Part shown: positions 34,349 through 43,142 of the stretch, piece after piece | Position numbering within the stretch: the first letter of the stretch is position 1 | Layout: each line of letters opens with the position of its first letter | Assembly (NCBI RefSeq): GCF_030144325.1 | Contig: NZ_CP126307.1 | Location: 3,073,501 to 3,137,500 of the forward strand | Source: Bosea vestrisii | Lineage (GTDB): Bacteria; Pseudomonadota; Alphaproteobacteria; Rhizobiales; Beijerinckiaceae | Direction: 5' to 3' | Length of the DNA: 64,000 bases | Translations under genes and position numbers: made by a program | Notes under the pieces: generated by a model | The model's input: only the letters and a program-made list of their open reading frames with translations | Told to the model about the DNA's origin: nothing | Database searches by the model: none

Positions 34349-34502
34349 GTCCCGCTTCCCGCACAGTTTTCCGCAAACCCGGCACGAGTGCTTAACCGGC
34401 CGTTCACGCCGGTCCCTGTCGGCCGTGGACCGTACCGACCGGTTCCGTCATGACGGGGCTGGCGCCGCCGGATGTCGGATCGCGGCGCCGGAGGATTCCG
34501 CC

Positions 34503-34595
34503 ATGAGCATCCCGCACGGTCCGATCGACCTGCTCCTCGCCGCCCTGCTATCGCTGCTGCTGGCGACGCTGACCATCGGCGCCGCCATCGCCTGA
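34503..34595 (+). CDS. 30-residue hydrophobic peptide resembling the signal peptide of the next gene
   Basis: A short frame with a good GGAGG site (about 34491-34495) encodes 'MSIPHGPIDLLLAALLSLLL' plus ten more residues, ending in stop at 34593-34595. Residues 5-19 match 12 of 15 positions of the L,D-transpeptidase signal peptide that starts at 34717 ('HGPIDLIIAAALSLL'), at the same offset from the Met. It is either a real single-helix membrane peptide or the remnant of a partial duplication of the transpeptidase gene. I favour a translated small protein but cannot prove it. Confidence 0.5.
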   Translation: MSIPHGPIDLLLAALLSLLLATLTIGAAIA

Positions 34596-34625
34596 AGAAT
34601 CAGCCGGTTAAGCCCGGATTCATGC

Positions 34626-34664
34626 TGAATCGCGGGTTCACCATGCTGCTGAACCCGCGATTCA
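34626..34664. promoter_or_regulatory. Perfect 15-bp hairpin in the leader of the L,D-transpeptidase gene
   Basis: TGAATCGCGGGTTCA (34626-34640), a 9-nt loop, and its exact inverse (34650-34664). The left arm can also pair with the preceding GATTCA (GATTCA-TGC-TGAATC), giving a competing small hairpin. There is no T-run, so it is not a simple terminator. It lies 52 nt before the transpeptidase ATG and 30 nt after the mini-gene stop, where it could act as a mRNA stabiliser, an attenuator or a protein-binding site. Confidence 0.55.
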
Positions 34665-34716
34665 CCGGCAACCGCCCAAATCCTCCTGAAGCGTAGGGAC
34701 GCGCAGGGAGAGAACC

Positions 34717-35244
34717 ATGGCGGGCCGGCACGGACCGATCGATCTCATCATCGCGGCAGCGCTCTCGCTGCTGATGCTGCTGGCGGTGCGCCCCGCGCAG
34801 GCGCGCGAGGTCGTCGACTTCCCCGATTATCGCTACCAGCCCGGCACCATCCTGATCCGGACGGCCGAGCGGAAGCTCTATTACATCGCCGCGCCGGGCC
34901 AGGCCCTGCGCTACACCATCGCCGTCGGCAAGGCCGGCAAGCAGTGGCGCGGCGTCAAATATGTCGAGGAGCTCATGGTCGATCCGGCCTGGAGCCCGCC
35001 GGCCGAGGTCAAGCGCGACAATCCGCGGCTGCCCGACGTCATTCCCGGCGGCGCTCCCAACAACCCGATGGGCGCGCGCGTCATCGGCCTCGGCCCCGGT
35101 GGCCAATACGCCATTCATGGCACCAACAACCCACGCTCGGTCGGCACCGCCGCCTCCTATGGCTGCTTTCGCATGCACAACAGCGACGTGATCGATCTCT
35201 ACGCCCGTGTCCGCATGGGCACCCCGGTCGTCGTCGCGCCGTAA
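34717..35244 (+). CDS. L,D-transpeptidase (YkuD domain), exported
   Basis: 175-residue periplasmic enzyme that makes 3-3 peptidoglycan crosslinks or attaches proteins to peptidoglycan. A signal peptide (residues 1-29, ending 'RPAQA') is followed by the YkuD domain with 'IHGTNNP' (His134) and 'SYGCFRMHNSDV' (nucleophile Cys150, Arg152), the complete catalytic set. AGGGAGAG precedes the ATG. It is a short, single-domain member; its upstream leader contains a related mini-gene and a strong hairpin. Confidence 0.94.
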   Translation: MAGRHGPIDLIIAAALSLLMLLAVRPAQAREVVDFPDYRYQPGTILIRTAERKLYYIAAPGQALRYTIAVGKAGKQWRGVKYVEELMVDPAWSPPAEVKRDNPRLPDVIPGGAPNNPMGARVIGLGPGGQYAIHGTNNPRSVGTAASYGCFRMHNSDVIDLYARVRMGTPVVVAP

Positions 35245-35279
35245 CGCGGGGAGTGAGCGCAGCCTCCCTCCCCGATCGC

Positions 35280-36227
35280 CTAGATCGCGACCGGCGACAG
35301 GAGCGGCCGGCCCGCGAAAAACGCCTCCAGATTGGCGAGCAGCAGCTCCTGCTGGGCGATCTGCGCCGATTCGGCGTTCGCGGCGATATGCGGCGTCAGC
35401 ACTGCGTTATCCAGTGCCTTGAGCCGATCCGGAACGACAGGCTCGTGCTCGTAGACATCGAGCGCCGCGCCCGCGATCGTACCGCTCTCCAGCGCCTCGA
35501 TCAGCGCTGCCTCATCGACCGCAAGGCCACGCGATATGTTGACCAGATGGCCCTGCGGGCCGAGCGCGCGCAGCACTACAGCATCGATTGCGTGCCGCGT
35601 CTCGCTGCTCGCACGCACCGAGACCATCAGGATATCGGCCCATTCGGCGAGGCCGAGCAGGCTGTCGTGATACTGATAGGGCAGCTCCGGCCGTGGCGAG
35701 CGGTTGTGATAACCGACCGTCATGTCGAAAGCGGTTGCCCGCACCGCGATGCGTTGGCCGATGGCGCCCAGCCCGAAAATGCCGAGCTTGCGCCCGGCCA
35801 GGCCCGGGACATGCGCCATCCGCTCGATTGCGTTGCCTTGCCAGCGTCCGGCCCGCAAGAAGCGTTCGGCGGCACCGATCTGGCGGGCGCTCGCCAGCAT
35901 CAGTCCGACCGCGAATTCGGCGACGCTCGTCGCATTGGCGTCGGCGGCGTTGCTGACCAGGATGCCGCGTGCCTTGGCAGCCGCCCGCTCGACGCCTTCA
36001 TTGCCCGTACCGTAGCAGGCGATGAGACCGAGACTGGGCAGGGCGTCGATCAGGGCAGCATCGGTTTTCCAGGTGCCGACCGTCAGCAGCACGCGCGCCG
36101 CTTCCGCTCCCGCCGGCAGCGCGGCCGGTGCGGAATGACTCATCGGCCCGAGCACCTCGTATCGCTCCTCCAGGCGTGCCACGAGGCGCGCCGGCATGCG
36201 CGGCGCCATCAGGATGGTCGGCTTCAT
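35280..36227 (-). CDS. D-2-hydroxyacid dehydrogenase, NAD(P)-binding
   Basis: 315-residue enzyme reducing 2-oxoacids to D-2-hydroxyacids (glyoxylate/hydroxypyruvate reductase type). The nucleotide-binding motif 'GLGAIGQRIAVRA' and the signature 'VNISRGLAVDEAALIEALES' with the active-site Arg (in 'VSVRASSETR'), Glu ('DVYEHEP') and His ('LTPHIAANA') are present. ATG 36227 is preferred to an upstream frame because it gives the family start 'MKPTILMAPRMPARLV'. The exact substrate is open. Confidence 0.92.
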   Translation of the reverse strand: MKPTILMAPRMPARLVARLEERYEVLGPMSHSAPAALPAGAEAARVLLTVGTWKTDAALIDALPSLGLIACYGTGNEGVERAAAKARGILVSNAADANATSVAEFAVGLMLASARQIGAAERFLRAGRWQGNAIERMAHVPGLAGRKLGIFGLGAIGQRIAVRATAFDMTVGYHNRSPRPELPYQYHDSLLGLAEWADILMVSVRASSETRHAIDAVVLRALGPQGHLVNISRGLAVDEAALIEALESGTIAGAALDVYEHEPVVPDRLKALDNAVLTPHIAANAESAQIAQQELLLANLEAFFAGRPLLSPVAI

Positions 36228-36462
36228 GGCTGAAAGGTCCCCGGGCGAATTGCTGCATCGCAGCACTTGCCAACGCCGGCATCAACAACCCTGGGCGCCG
36301 GCCTGCCATATGCCAAACGCAACCCGGATTCACTGAACAAACAATGGGATTTTTCGCATCGCCGCCTCTCGCCTGCGACAAAAAAGCCGGATATCGTTTT
36401 CGAAGGCGTAACGCTGAGTCCAGCGCGCCTTTCGAACCGATATGTCTTCAGAGGGGTACCCG

Positions 36463-36780
36463 ATGGATCATCTCGCCGACGTCAAGAAGTTCGCCAAGAA
36501 GCCTCTTAACGAGGCCGCCTTCGCCGGCATGAGCAAGTCTTATGCGTTGGTCATGAGCAAACCCGATACGCGCTACGTCGCCTGCTCGGACCCCGCAGAA
36601 CTCGAACGCGTCCGCGAGAACTTCCTGAAGAAGAAGCTTGGCCTGAAAAGCGCCGATCTCGACGCCACGGTCAAAGCCACCTGCGACCACATGAAAGCCG
36701 ACAAGACCAAGTCGCGCCTGACCTTCTACTATCTGCTGGCCGAACATTACGGCAAGCTCGACGCTTTCGTGAAGAAATAG
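36463..36780 (+). CDS. DUF2853 family protein
   Basis: 105-residue soluble protein, Lys-rich, with 'MDHLADVKKFAKKPLNEAAF' and 'SDPAELERVRENFLKKKLGL', matching my memory of DUF2853 (a small helical protein, function unknown). ATG 36463 has GAGGGG upstream; an in-frame Met at 36442 lacks one. It is a single-gene unit closed by a good terminator at 36807-36837. Confidence 0.85.
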   Translation: MDHLADVKKFAKKPLNEAAFAGMSKSYALVMSKPDTRYVACSDPAELERVRENFLKKKLGLKSADLDATVKATCDHMKADKTKSRLTFYYLLAEHYGKLDAFVKK

Positions 36781-36806
36781 GCTCCGCCCCCGGGTGCACA
36801 GCCTGC

Positions 36807-36837
36807 ATGGCGCCCTCTGGGCGCCATTCGCATTTTT
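36807..36837 (+). terminator. Rho-independent terminator after the DUF2853 gene
   Basis: ATGGCGCCC (36807-36815), loop TCT, GGGCGCCAT (36819-36827) is a perfect 9-bp GC-rich stem, followed by TCGCATTTTT with five T at 36833-36837. This is the clearest intrinsic terminator in the window. Confidence 0.8.
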
Positions 36838-36905
36838 CAGGAGCTGCGGCGAAAACAACGCTGAGCCCTCCAAGATCGAAACACACGATCCGCTTGGGGG
36901 TTTCG

Positions 36906-37037
36906 ATGTTCACGCTGTCCCGCTCCGTCCTCTCCAGCCACGCCCAGACGCTCTTCACCGTTGCCGAGGCGGCCTTCGCCTCGACGATCGTCTTCGGTGC
37001 GGGCCTCGCCTTCGCCACCACGATCGGTTTCTTTTGA
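36906..37037 (+). CDS. Small hydrophobic protein, unknown
   Basis: 43 residues beginning 'MFTLSRSVLSSHAQTLFTVA' and ending in a Gly/Ala/Phe-rich hydrophobic helix ('STIVFGAGLAFATTIGFF'), so probably a single-pass membrane peptide. A GGGGG run lies 5 nt upstream of the ATG. The stop is 8 nt before the next small gene, which argues for a two-gene unit. No family recognised. Confidence 0.5.
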   Translation: MFTLSRSVLSSHAQTLFTVAEAAFASTIVFGAGLAFATTIGFF

Positions 37038-37044
37038 GGCTGCC

Positions 37045-37260
37045 ATGCCGGCCGCGCCTGCGCCCGCAATGGCCACGCCTGCCCGTCCGCATTTCGCGAT
37101 CGGGCGCGATCGCGAGGGCCACTGGATCGCGGTCGAGACGCATGGTCGCGGCGGCGGCTATTTCCGCAGCCGGGTCGATGCCCTGCACTATGCCCGCGCC
37201 GAGGCAGGCGCCGAGGCCGTGACGTTCAGCGCTCGCCCGCTCGCACTGCGCCTGTCCTGA
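37045..37260 (+). CDS. Small soluble protein, unknown (GRD.GHW.AVE type)
   Basis: 71-residue protein with a Pro/Ala-rich start and a compact domain 'FAIGRDREGHWIAVETHGRG' and 'GGYFRSRVDALHYARAEAG'. Similar short uncharacterised proteins occur in Rhizobiales-type genomes (recollection). ATG 37045 has GAGG 6 nt upstream. It follows a small hydrophobic gene and is convergent with the cyclopropane synthase gene 6 nt away. Confidence 0.65.
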   Translation: MPAAPAPAMATPARPHFAIGRDREGHWIAVETHGRGGGYFRSRVDALHYARAEAGAEAVTFSARPLALRLS

Positions 37261-37266
37261 CTCTGC

Positions 37267-38565
37267 TCAGCGATACAGATCCGCCCGCGTCGGCGGCAAG
37301 CCCGACGGTCCCTTACGCCGCTTCGACACCAGCGTCTGGTTGATCAGCGCTCCGCCGCGCTCGAAGGCGAGCGAGCAGCCGGCGAGATAGAGCAGCCACA
37401 TCCGGGTCCGCTCCGGCCCGACTTCCGCTTCCGCCTCAGCCTTGTTCGCGTTCAGCCGCTCGAACCACAGCCGCGTCGTGCGCTGATAGTGCTCGCGCCA
37501 GCCCTCGACATCGTGCACTTCGAAGCCATAGCGCTCGAGATTGGCGATCGACATGCCGAGATGGTCGAGCTCGCCGCCCGGGAAGATATAGCGCACCAGA
37601 GCGCGATACTCGGCCGGCATCTTGTTGAAGGCCCGCTCGGTCTTCTTGGCACGCCGCGAGATCGAATGATGCAGATAGAGCCCGCGCGGCTTGAGCAGCC
37701 GGTTCGCCGCCTGAAAATAGGTCGGATGATTGCGGATGCCGACATGCTCGAACATGCCGATCGAGGAGATCTTGTCGAACTCCCCCTCCATCTGGGTGAA
37801 GTCCTTGAGATGGAGCGTGACTTTGTCTTGCAGGCCGAGCGCCTCGACCTTCTCCTGCGCCAGCTTGAGCTGCTCCTCGGCCAGCGTTACGCCATGCGCC
37901 TCGACGCCGTAATGCTGCGCGGCGTAGCAGACCAGCGCGCCCCAGCCGCAGCCGATGTCGAGCAGCTTGTCCCCCGGCTTCAGGCGCAGCTTGCGGCAGA
38001 TCATCTCGAGCTTGTCGGTCTGCGCCCGCTCGAGATCGTCGTGGTCCTCGGTGAAATAGGCGCAGGTGTAGACCATGCGCTCATCGAGGAAGAGCCGGTA
38101 GAATGCGTTCGAGACGTCGTAATGGTGGGCGATATTGGCCTTGTTCGTCGCAGGCTTGCCGTCGCGGGCGATCTCGTCGCCTTTGATGTGCTGAACCGCC
38201 TGCGGCGCCGTGCCCGGCGCGAAGATGAAGCGACGCACGACGTCAAACACCGCCGCCTTCGAAATGCCGCGCGCCAGTCGGCCGACCTTACCGTCCGGAC
38301 GCGCCGCCGCGAGATCGAAGATCGAGCCGTTCTCGATCGCGATTCGGTCCGAAACATGCAGATGCAGCAGCGTGTCGAGCTTCGGCTTGCGCAGCAGCGC
38401 CGCGACGACGCCAGCATCGCGGATTGCGATCATCAGCCCGTCCGCCGGCCAGTCGGCCGGCACGCACGAGCCATCCCAGAGCGAGAAGCCGAGCTTCAGC
38501 CCAAGCTTCCGGTGCGCTTCGGTCAGGAGCCGCCGCAGGGCTTCGAGGCGCTTGTCGTCACTCAT
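37267..38565 (-). CDS. Cyclopropane-fatty-acyl-phospholipid synthase family methyltransferase
   Basis: 432-residue SAM-dependent enzyme that adds a methylene bridge to unsaturated membrane lipids, or a related lipid methyltransferase. An N-terminal SCP2-like lead of about 120 residues precedes 'NIAHHYDVSNAFYRLFLDER', 'MVYTCAYF', the SAM motif 'LLDIGCGWGALVCYAA' and 'SIGMFEHVG'. Start ATG 38565 follows no strong site but fits family length. It stands alone on the minus strand. Confidence 0.92.
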   Translation of the reverse strand: MSDDKRLEALRRLLTEAHRKLGLKLGFSLWDGSCVPADWPADGLMIAIRDAGVVAALLRKPKLDTLLHLHVSDRIAIENGSIFDLAAARPDGKVGRLARGISKAAVFDVVRRFIFAPGTAPQAVQHIKGDEIARDGKPATNKANIAHHYDVSNAFYRLFLDERMVYTCAYFTEDHDDLERAQTDKLEMICRKLRLKPGDKLLDIGCGWGALVCYAAQHYGVEAHGVTLAEEQLKLAQEKVEALGLQDKVTLHLKDFTQMEGEFDKISSIGMFEHVGIRNHPTYFQAANRLLKPRGLYLHHSISRRAKKTERAFNKMPAEYRALVRYIFPGGELDHLGMSIANLERYGFEVHDVEGWREHYQRTTRLWFERLNANKAEAEAEVGPERTRMWLLYLAGCSLAFERGGALINQTLVSKRRKGPSGLPPTRADLYR

Positions 38566-38643
38566 GCTGGATCAAAGCCCGTTGCAGTCAGCTCCGTCTT
38601 TGGCCGGCTGCGGCCCCCTTGGCAACCGTCAGGTCTGCGCAGC

Positions 38644-38865
38644 TCAGAAATCGCTGGCGATCCCCTTCACTTCCCAATCGTCATAGCGCACCGGTTCGAG
38701 CCCGCCGCGGCCGGCGACCTCCTTCTCGCGACGGAGCCCAGCAGCCTTGGCGTCGATCGCGGCGCGGCGCGCCTCAGCTTCGGCGAGCGCGCGCTGGGCC
38801 GCCGGCGACAACTCTTTTGCGGGCTCAATCGCAGCAGCGTCTTCGGTCTTCGTCTGCGAGCTCAT
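38644..38865 (-). CDS. DUF1674 protein, SdhAF4-like succinate dehydrogenase assembly factor
   Basis: 73-residue protein ending in the conserved DUF1674 block 'GRGGLEPVRYDDWEVKGIAS-DF'. In mitochondria the homologue SDHAF4 binds flavinated succinate dehydrogenase subunit A during assembly; bacterial members are assumed to do the same. ATG 38865 is chosen because the preceding codons have antisense-like composition. Divergent from htpX, with only about 108 nt between. Confidence 0.88.
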   Translation of the reverse strand: MSSQTKTEDAAAIEPAKELSPAAQRALAEAEARRAAIDAKAAGLRREKEVAGRGGLEPVRYDDWEVKGIASDF

Positions 38866-38973
38866 GATCGGCCATTCTCTTGCAGGATCGGCATCGTCCC
38901 CACCACATAGCGACGAAACGGCACTCCGGCGAGGGTTTCCGCGCTGGAACGACGACGCAAGAAGGGGTTCTCG

Positions 38974-39894
38974 ATGAACTATGCCCGTACCGGCATGCTG
39001 ATGGCGGCGCTCACCGCGCTGTTCGGCGTGGTCGGCTATCTGCTCGCCGGCACTGGGGGCATGCTGATCGCGCTCGGCATCGCGGTCGCGACCAATCTGT
39101 TCAGCTACTGGAATTCCGACCGGCTGGCGCTGTCCGTCTATAATGCCCAAGAGGTCGATGAGCGTAGCGCGCCTGATCTCTACCGGATGGTGCGCGACCT
39201 CGCTCAACGCGCCGACATGCCGATGCCGCGTGTCTACCTCATCCAGGAGGACCAGCCGAACGCTTTCGCCACCGGCCGCAATCCGCAGAACGCCGCCGTA
39301 GCCGCAACGACCGGCATCATCCGGACGCTGTCCTATGACGAGCTCGCCGGCGTGATGGCGCACGAGCTTGCCCACATCAAGAACCACGACACGCTGACCA
39401 TGACGGTCACGGCGACCATGGCCGGTGCGATCTCGACCCTCGCCTCCTTCGGCATGTTCTTCGGCTCGCGCGACAATCGTCCCAACGCCATCGTCCAGAT
39501 CGCCCTGATGATCCTCGCCCCGTTGGCCGCGACCATCATCCAGATGGCGGTTTCGCGCTCGCGCGAATACGAGGCGGACCGCATCGGCGGCGAGATCAGC
39601 GGTAACCCCGTGGCGCTCGCCGACGCCCTCGCCAAGATCGCCGGCGGCGTTTCCCATATCCCGAACGAGACGGCGGAAGCGAAGCCTGCTACGGCGCACA
39701 TGTTCATCATCAACCCACTCTCCGGCCGCGGCATGGATTCATTGTTCTCGACACATCCCGACACCGGCAACCGCATCGCCGCTCTGATGGAGCAGGCGCG
39801 GGCCATGGGCGCAGCCTCAAATCGCGGCGGCTTCCTCGGCGGCGCGAGCCAAAACCCTCTCGCCGGCGGGCGCGAACCCGGGCCCTGGGGCTGA
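38974..39894 (+). CDS. htpX: Protease HtpX homologue
   Basis: 306-residue membrane zinc metalloprotease for quality control of membrane proteins. Two N-terminal helices, then the zinc site 'HELAH' (residues 130-134) in 'GVMAHELAHIKNHDT', two more helices, and the third ligand in 'SREYEADRIGGEIS'. An AAGGGG site precedes the ATG. The next gene, rsmB, begins one base after the stop, so the two are probably cotranscribed. Confidence 0.96.
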   Translation: MNYARTGMLMAALTALFGVVGYLLAGTGGMLIALGIAVATNLFSYWNSDRLALSVYNAQEVDERSAPDLYRMVRDLAQRADMPMPRVYLIQEDQPNAFATGRNPQNAAVAATTGIIRTLSYDELAGVMAHELAHIKNHDTLTMTVTATMAGAISTLASFGMFFGSRDNRPNAIVQIALMILAPLAATIIQMAVSRSREYEADRIGGEISGNPVALADALAKIAGGVSHIPNETAEAKPATAHMFIINPLSGRGMDSLFSTHPDTGNRIAALMEQARAMGAASNRGGFLGGASQNPLAGGREPGPWG

Positions 39895-39895
39895 C

Positions 39896-41230
39896 ATGGC
39901 AGCCTCCCACGAAAACCGCGCGCCGGCTGACGATGTACCTGGTCTCGGCGCGCGCCGTCTGGCGGCTACGCTGATCGACGAGGTGCTGCGCGCCGGTACC
40001 GCTCTCGACGAGACCTTTGAGCGCATGGCGCTGGCGGCTAAGCTTGAGCCGGCCGATGCCGGGCTGGCACGTGCGATCGCAACCGTCGCCTTCCGCCGCC
40101 TCGGCACGATCCGCCAGGTGGTCGGCGCCAGGCTCGAACGCGGCAGCCCGCGCAAATCCGGCCCCTTCGAGCCGATTATGGTCGCCGCCGCCGCCCAGCT
40201 GCTCTTTCTCGACGTGCCCGATCACGCCGCGGTCGACCTCGCCATCCGCCAATTGCACGAGGACGCCCGTTCCTCGCGCTACGCCTCGCTCGGCAATGCC
40301 GTGCTGCGGCGACTGGCGCGCGAGCGCGAGGCGATCCTCGCCGATCTCGATCCGCTCGCCGACACGCCAGATTGGCTGCGCGAGAGTTGGACGAAGACCT
40401 ACGGCGCCGATGTCGTCACGGCGATCGCGGCCGCCCATGCGCAGGAGCCGCCGCTCGATCTGACCGTGAAATCCGACGCGGCCGATTGGGCCGGCAAGCT
40501 CGACGGTATCGTCCTGCCGACCGGCTCGGTGCGCCTGCGCGGGCGTGAGGCGGTCACCGGATTGCCGGGCTTCACTGAGGGAGAGTGGTGGGTGCAGGAC
40601 GCGGCAGCCGCCTTGCCAGCCCAATTGCTCGGCATCGGGCCGGGCGATCGCGTCGCCGATCTCTGCGCCGCGCCCGGCGGCAAGACCGTGCAGCTCGCGC
40701 AATTGGGCGCGCAGGTCACTGCGGTCGACCGTTCCGGCCCGCGCCTGCGCCGGCTCCGGGCCAATCTCGAGCGACTCGGACTGGAAGCCGAGATTGTCGT
40801 CGCCGATGCCACTGCCTTTGAGGCGGAGCCGTTCGACGCTGTCCTGCTCGACGCGCCGTGCAGCGCCACCGGCACGATCCGGCGCCACCCCGACGTCGCC
40901 TGGACCAAGCGACCCGAGGATATCGCCAAGCTCACCGCCCTGCAGGCCCGCCTGCTCGAGCAGGCGGGGCGGCTGACTCGGCCGGGCGGACGCTTGGTCT
41001 ATTGCACCTGCTCGCTGGAGCCGGAGGAGGGCGAGGGGCAGATCGAGGCCTTCCTGGCGCGTACGCCCGGCTTCGTGCGCGCTCCGATCGAACCTGTGGA
41101 GATCGGCGGACAGGCCGAAGCGCTGACAGCGCTGGGCGAATTGCGCACGCTGCCGCACCAGCTCGCCGGAGAGACGCCGCGTCTCTCGGGATGGGCGGGA
41201 TTTTACGCATGTCGCCTGAACAGGGTATGA
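39896..41230 (+). CDS. rsmB: RsmB/NOP-family RNA (cytosine-C5) methyltransferase
   Basis: 444-residue enzyme that methylates C967 of 16S rRNA in E. coli. An N-terminal NusB-like helical domain (about residues 15-150) precedes the methyltransferase: SAM motif 'DLCAAPGGKTVQLAQLG', 'LLDAPCSATGTIRRHPDVAW' (first active-site Cys, about residue 320) and 'YCTCSLEPEEGEGQI' (catalytic Cys). Tightly follows htpX. The order htpX-rsmB-heparinase-purH is typical of related genomes. Confidence 0.93.
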   Translation: MAASHENRAPADDVPGLGARRLAATLIDEVLRAGTALDETFERMALAAKLEPADAGLARAIATVAFRRLGTIRQVVGARLERGSPRKSGPFEPIMVAAAAQLLFLDVPDHAAVDLAIRQLHEDARSSRYASLGNAVLRRLAREREAILADLDPLADTPDWLRESWTKTYGADVVTAIAAAHAQEPPLDLTVKSDAADWAGKLDGIVLPTGSVRLRGREAVTGLPGFTEGEWWVQDAAAALPAQLLGIGPGDRVADLCAAPGGKTVQLAQLGAQVTAVDRSGPRLRRLRANLERLGLEAEIVVADATAFEAEPFDAVLLDAPCSATGTIRRHPDVAWTKRPEDIAKLTALQARLLEQAGRLTRPGGRLVYCTCSLEPEEGEGQIEAFLARTPGFVRAPIEPVEIGGQAEALTALGELRTLPHQLAGETPRLSGWAGFYACRLNRV

Positions 41231-41287
41231 GTTGATCGGGATTCGCCTCACCGAGGCGGTAGCGGGACGGCGAGGCGGCAGAATTCA

Positions 41288-43029
41288 TTGAGCGGCTGGT
41301 CCGAGCGCGGAGGCCTGGCACGAGCAGCCATCGGCAGGGCGGCGCGGCGGACGCGCGGCCAGATTGCCGGGGCGAAACGTGCGCTCTGGCCGTTCGGACG
41401 GCTTCGCTCCAGCCGCCTGCTCTTCGCCCCGCACGACCTGCGCACCGCCGATCCGACCACGGCGAGCGACATCTATGCCGGCTACTTCGCCCTCGCCGGC
41501 CGCACCGTGAACTGCCATGGCGAATCGCCCTTCCTCGTCACGCCACCGAGCGAGGCCTGGGCCGAGGCGCTGCATAGCTTCGTCTGGCTGCGCCATTTGC
41601 GCGCCGCCGATACGGCCATCGCGCGCGCCAATGCCCGCGCCCTCGTCGATGAATTCATCGCCCGCCAGCACGACCGCGATGAGATCGCACGGCGCCCGGC
41701 GGTGATCGCCCGGCGGCTGATGTCGTTCCTGTCGCATTCGCCGCTGCTGCTCGAAGGCGCCGACCATGCCTTCTACGAGCGCTTCATTCGCCATGTCGCG
41801 CAGACGGCGGAGCGGCTCCAGCTCGCGCTCGCCGGTGCTGTCGAGGGAGCGGCACGCCTGCAATGCCTGATCGCGATCTGCTTTGCCGCCATCTGCCTCG
41901 ACGGTCAGGAGCGGCGATTGCGCCGCTACGAGATCGCGCTCTCCGACGAATTGGAGCAGCAGATCCTGCCGGATGGCGGTCATCTCAGCCGCAATCCCCG
42001 CCTCATCATCGACTTGCTGCTTGATCTCCTGCCCTTGCGCGAGACCTTTACCGCGCGCGGGCTCGAGGCGCCGCGCGCCATCATCATGGCAATCGACCGG
42101 ATGATGCCGCATCTCAAGCTCTTCCGGCATGGCGACGGCGCGCTCGCTCTGTTCAACGGCATGGGCGCGACGCCCCCGACCTGATGGCGACGCTGGCGGC
42201 CTATGACGATGTCCGCGCCAGGCCGATCGAGCATGCCGCCTATTCCGGTTATGATCGGCTGAGCGCCGGAACCAGCATCGTCGTCGTCGAGGCGGGGCCG
42301 CCGCCACGCGGGGCGAACTCGGTCGAGGCAAATGCCGGTTGCCTCAGCTTCGAACTCTCGACCGGCTCGCAGCGCATCGTGGTGAACTGCGGCGCCAGCC
42401 GCTTCGGCACGCCGGAGCTCAGGCTCGCGGCCCGCGCCACCGCCGCCCATTCGACCGTGACGCTGGACGACCGCTCCAGTGCCATCTTCGGGCTGGTTCT
42501 CGGCGAAAGGCGGATCACCGCCGGCCCGGTCGATGTCCGCGTCGCACGCCAGGACAACGAAGACGGGCACGAATGGGTGGCAAGCCATGACGGCTATCGG
42601 CACGCCTTTGGCACCATCCATACCCGCCGCCTGTTGCTCGCTCGTAATGGCAGCCAGCTTGCCGGCGAAGATTCGTTCAGCCTGCCGGCAGCGCTGGCGA
42701 GCCTCCCGGCGATCGCGCGCTTCCATTTGCACCCGAACGTCAAACCGAGCCTGATCCGCGATGGCGAGGGAGCGTTACTGGCGCTGCCATCGGGCGAGAT
42801 CTGGGCTTTCGAGGCGTCGGGCCTGCGGGTCGGGCTCGAGGAAAGCATCTTCTTCGCCGCCGCCGACGGCCGTCACAAGACCGTGCAGCTCGTCATCGAG
42901 TTCGACGCCGTAGCGACACCGCAGATCATCTGGCGTTTCGCCCGCCTCGGTACACCTGCGCAGCGCTCGTCCCGGGGAGAAACAGCGCAGCAAGAACGGG
43001 CTGAAGCGGAGCCCGATCTGCCGCTCTGA
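41288..43029 (+). pseudogene. Heparinase II/III-family protein, split by an apparent one-base deletion
   Basis: Two abutting frames together make one 580-residue protein of the kind found before purH in Hyphomicrobiales. The first (41288-42184) holds the all-alpha domain and stops at TGA just after 'LALFNGMGATPPT'; the second (from 42184) holds the beta-sandwich domain with 'SVEANAGCLSFELSTGSQRI'. The break is in ACGCCCCCGACCTGATGG near 42174-42184: one more C gives 'ATPPDLMATLAAYDD' and fuses the frames. Family members cleave acidic polysaccharides, but this branch is uncharacterised. Start TTG 41288 has a GAGGCGG site. Confidence 0.82.
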
Positions 43030-43142
43030 CCTCCCCGCAGGGCAAGGCTGCAGCGCCTTGTGCTTTGCAGCAAAGCCTTGGCGTGATAGGGCGCGCGAGC
43101 ATTTTCGCGCCTCGCGCCATCAACCCCGGATCCATCGCTCCC

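Noticed and set aside
43030..43142. Riboswitch in the purH leader
   Set aside because: Hairpins are present, but I recognise no purine, PRPP or other known aptamer core; they are imperfect and GC-driven.
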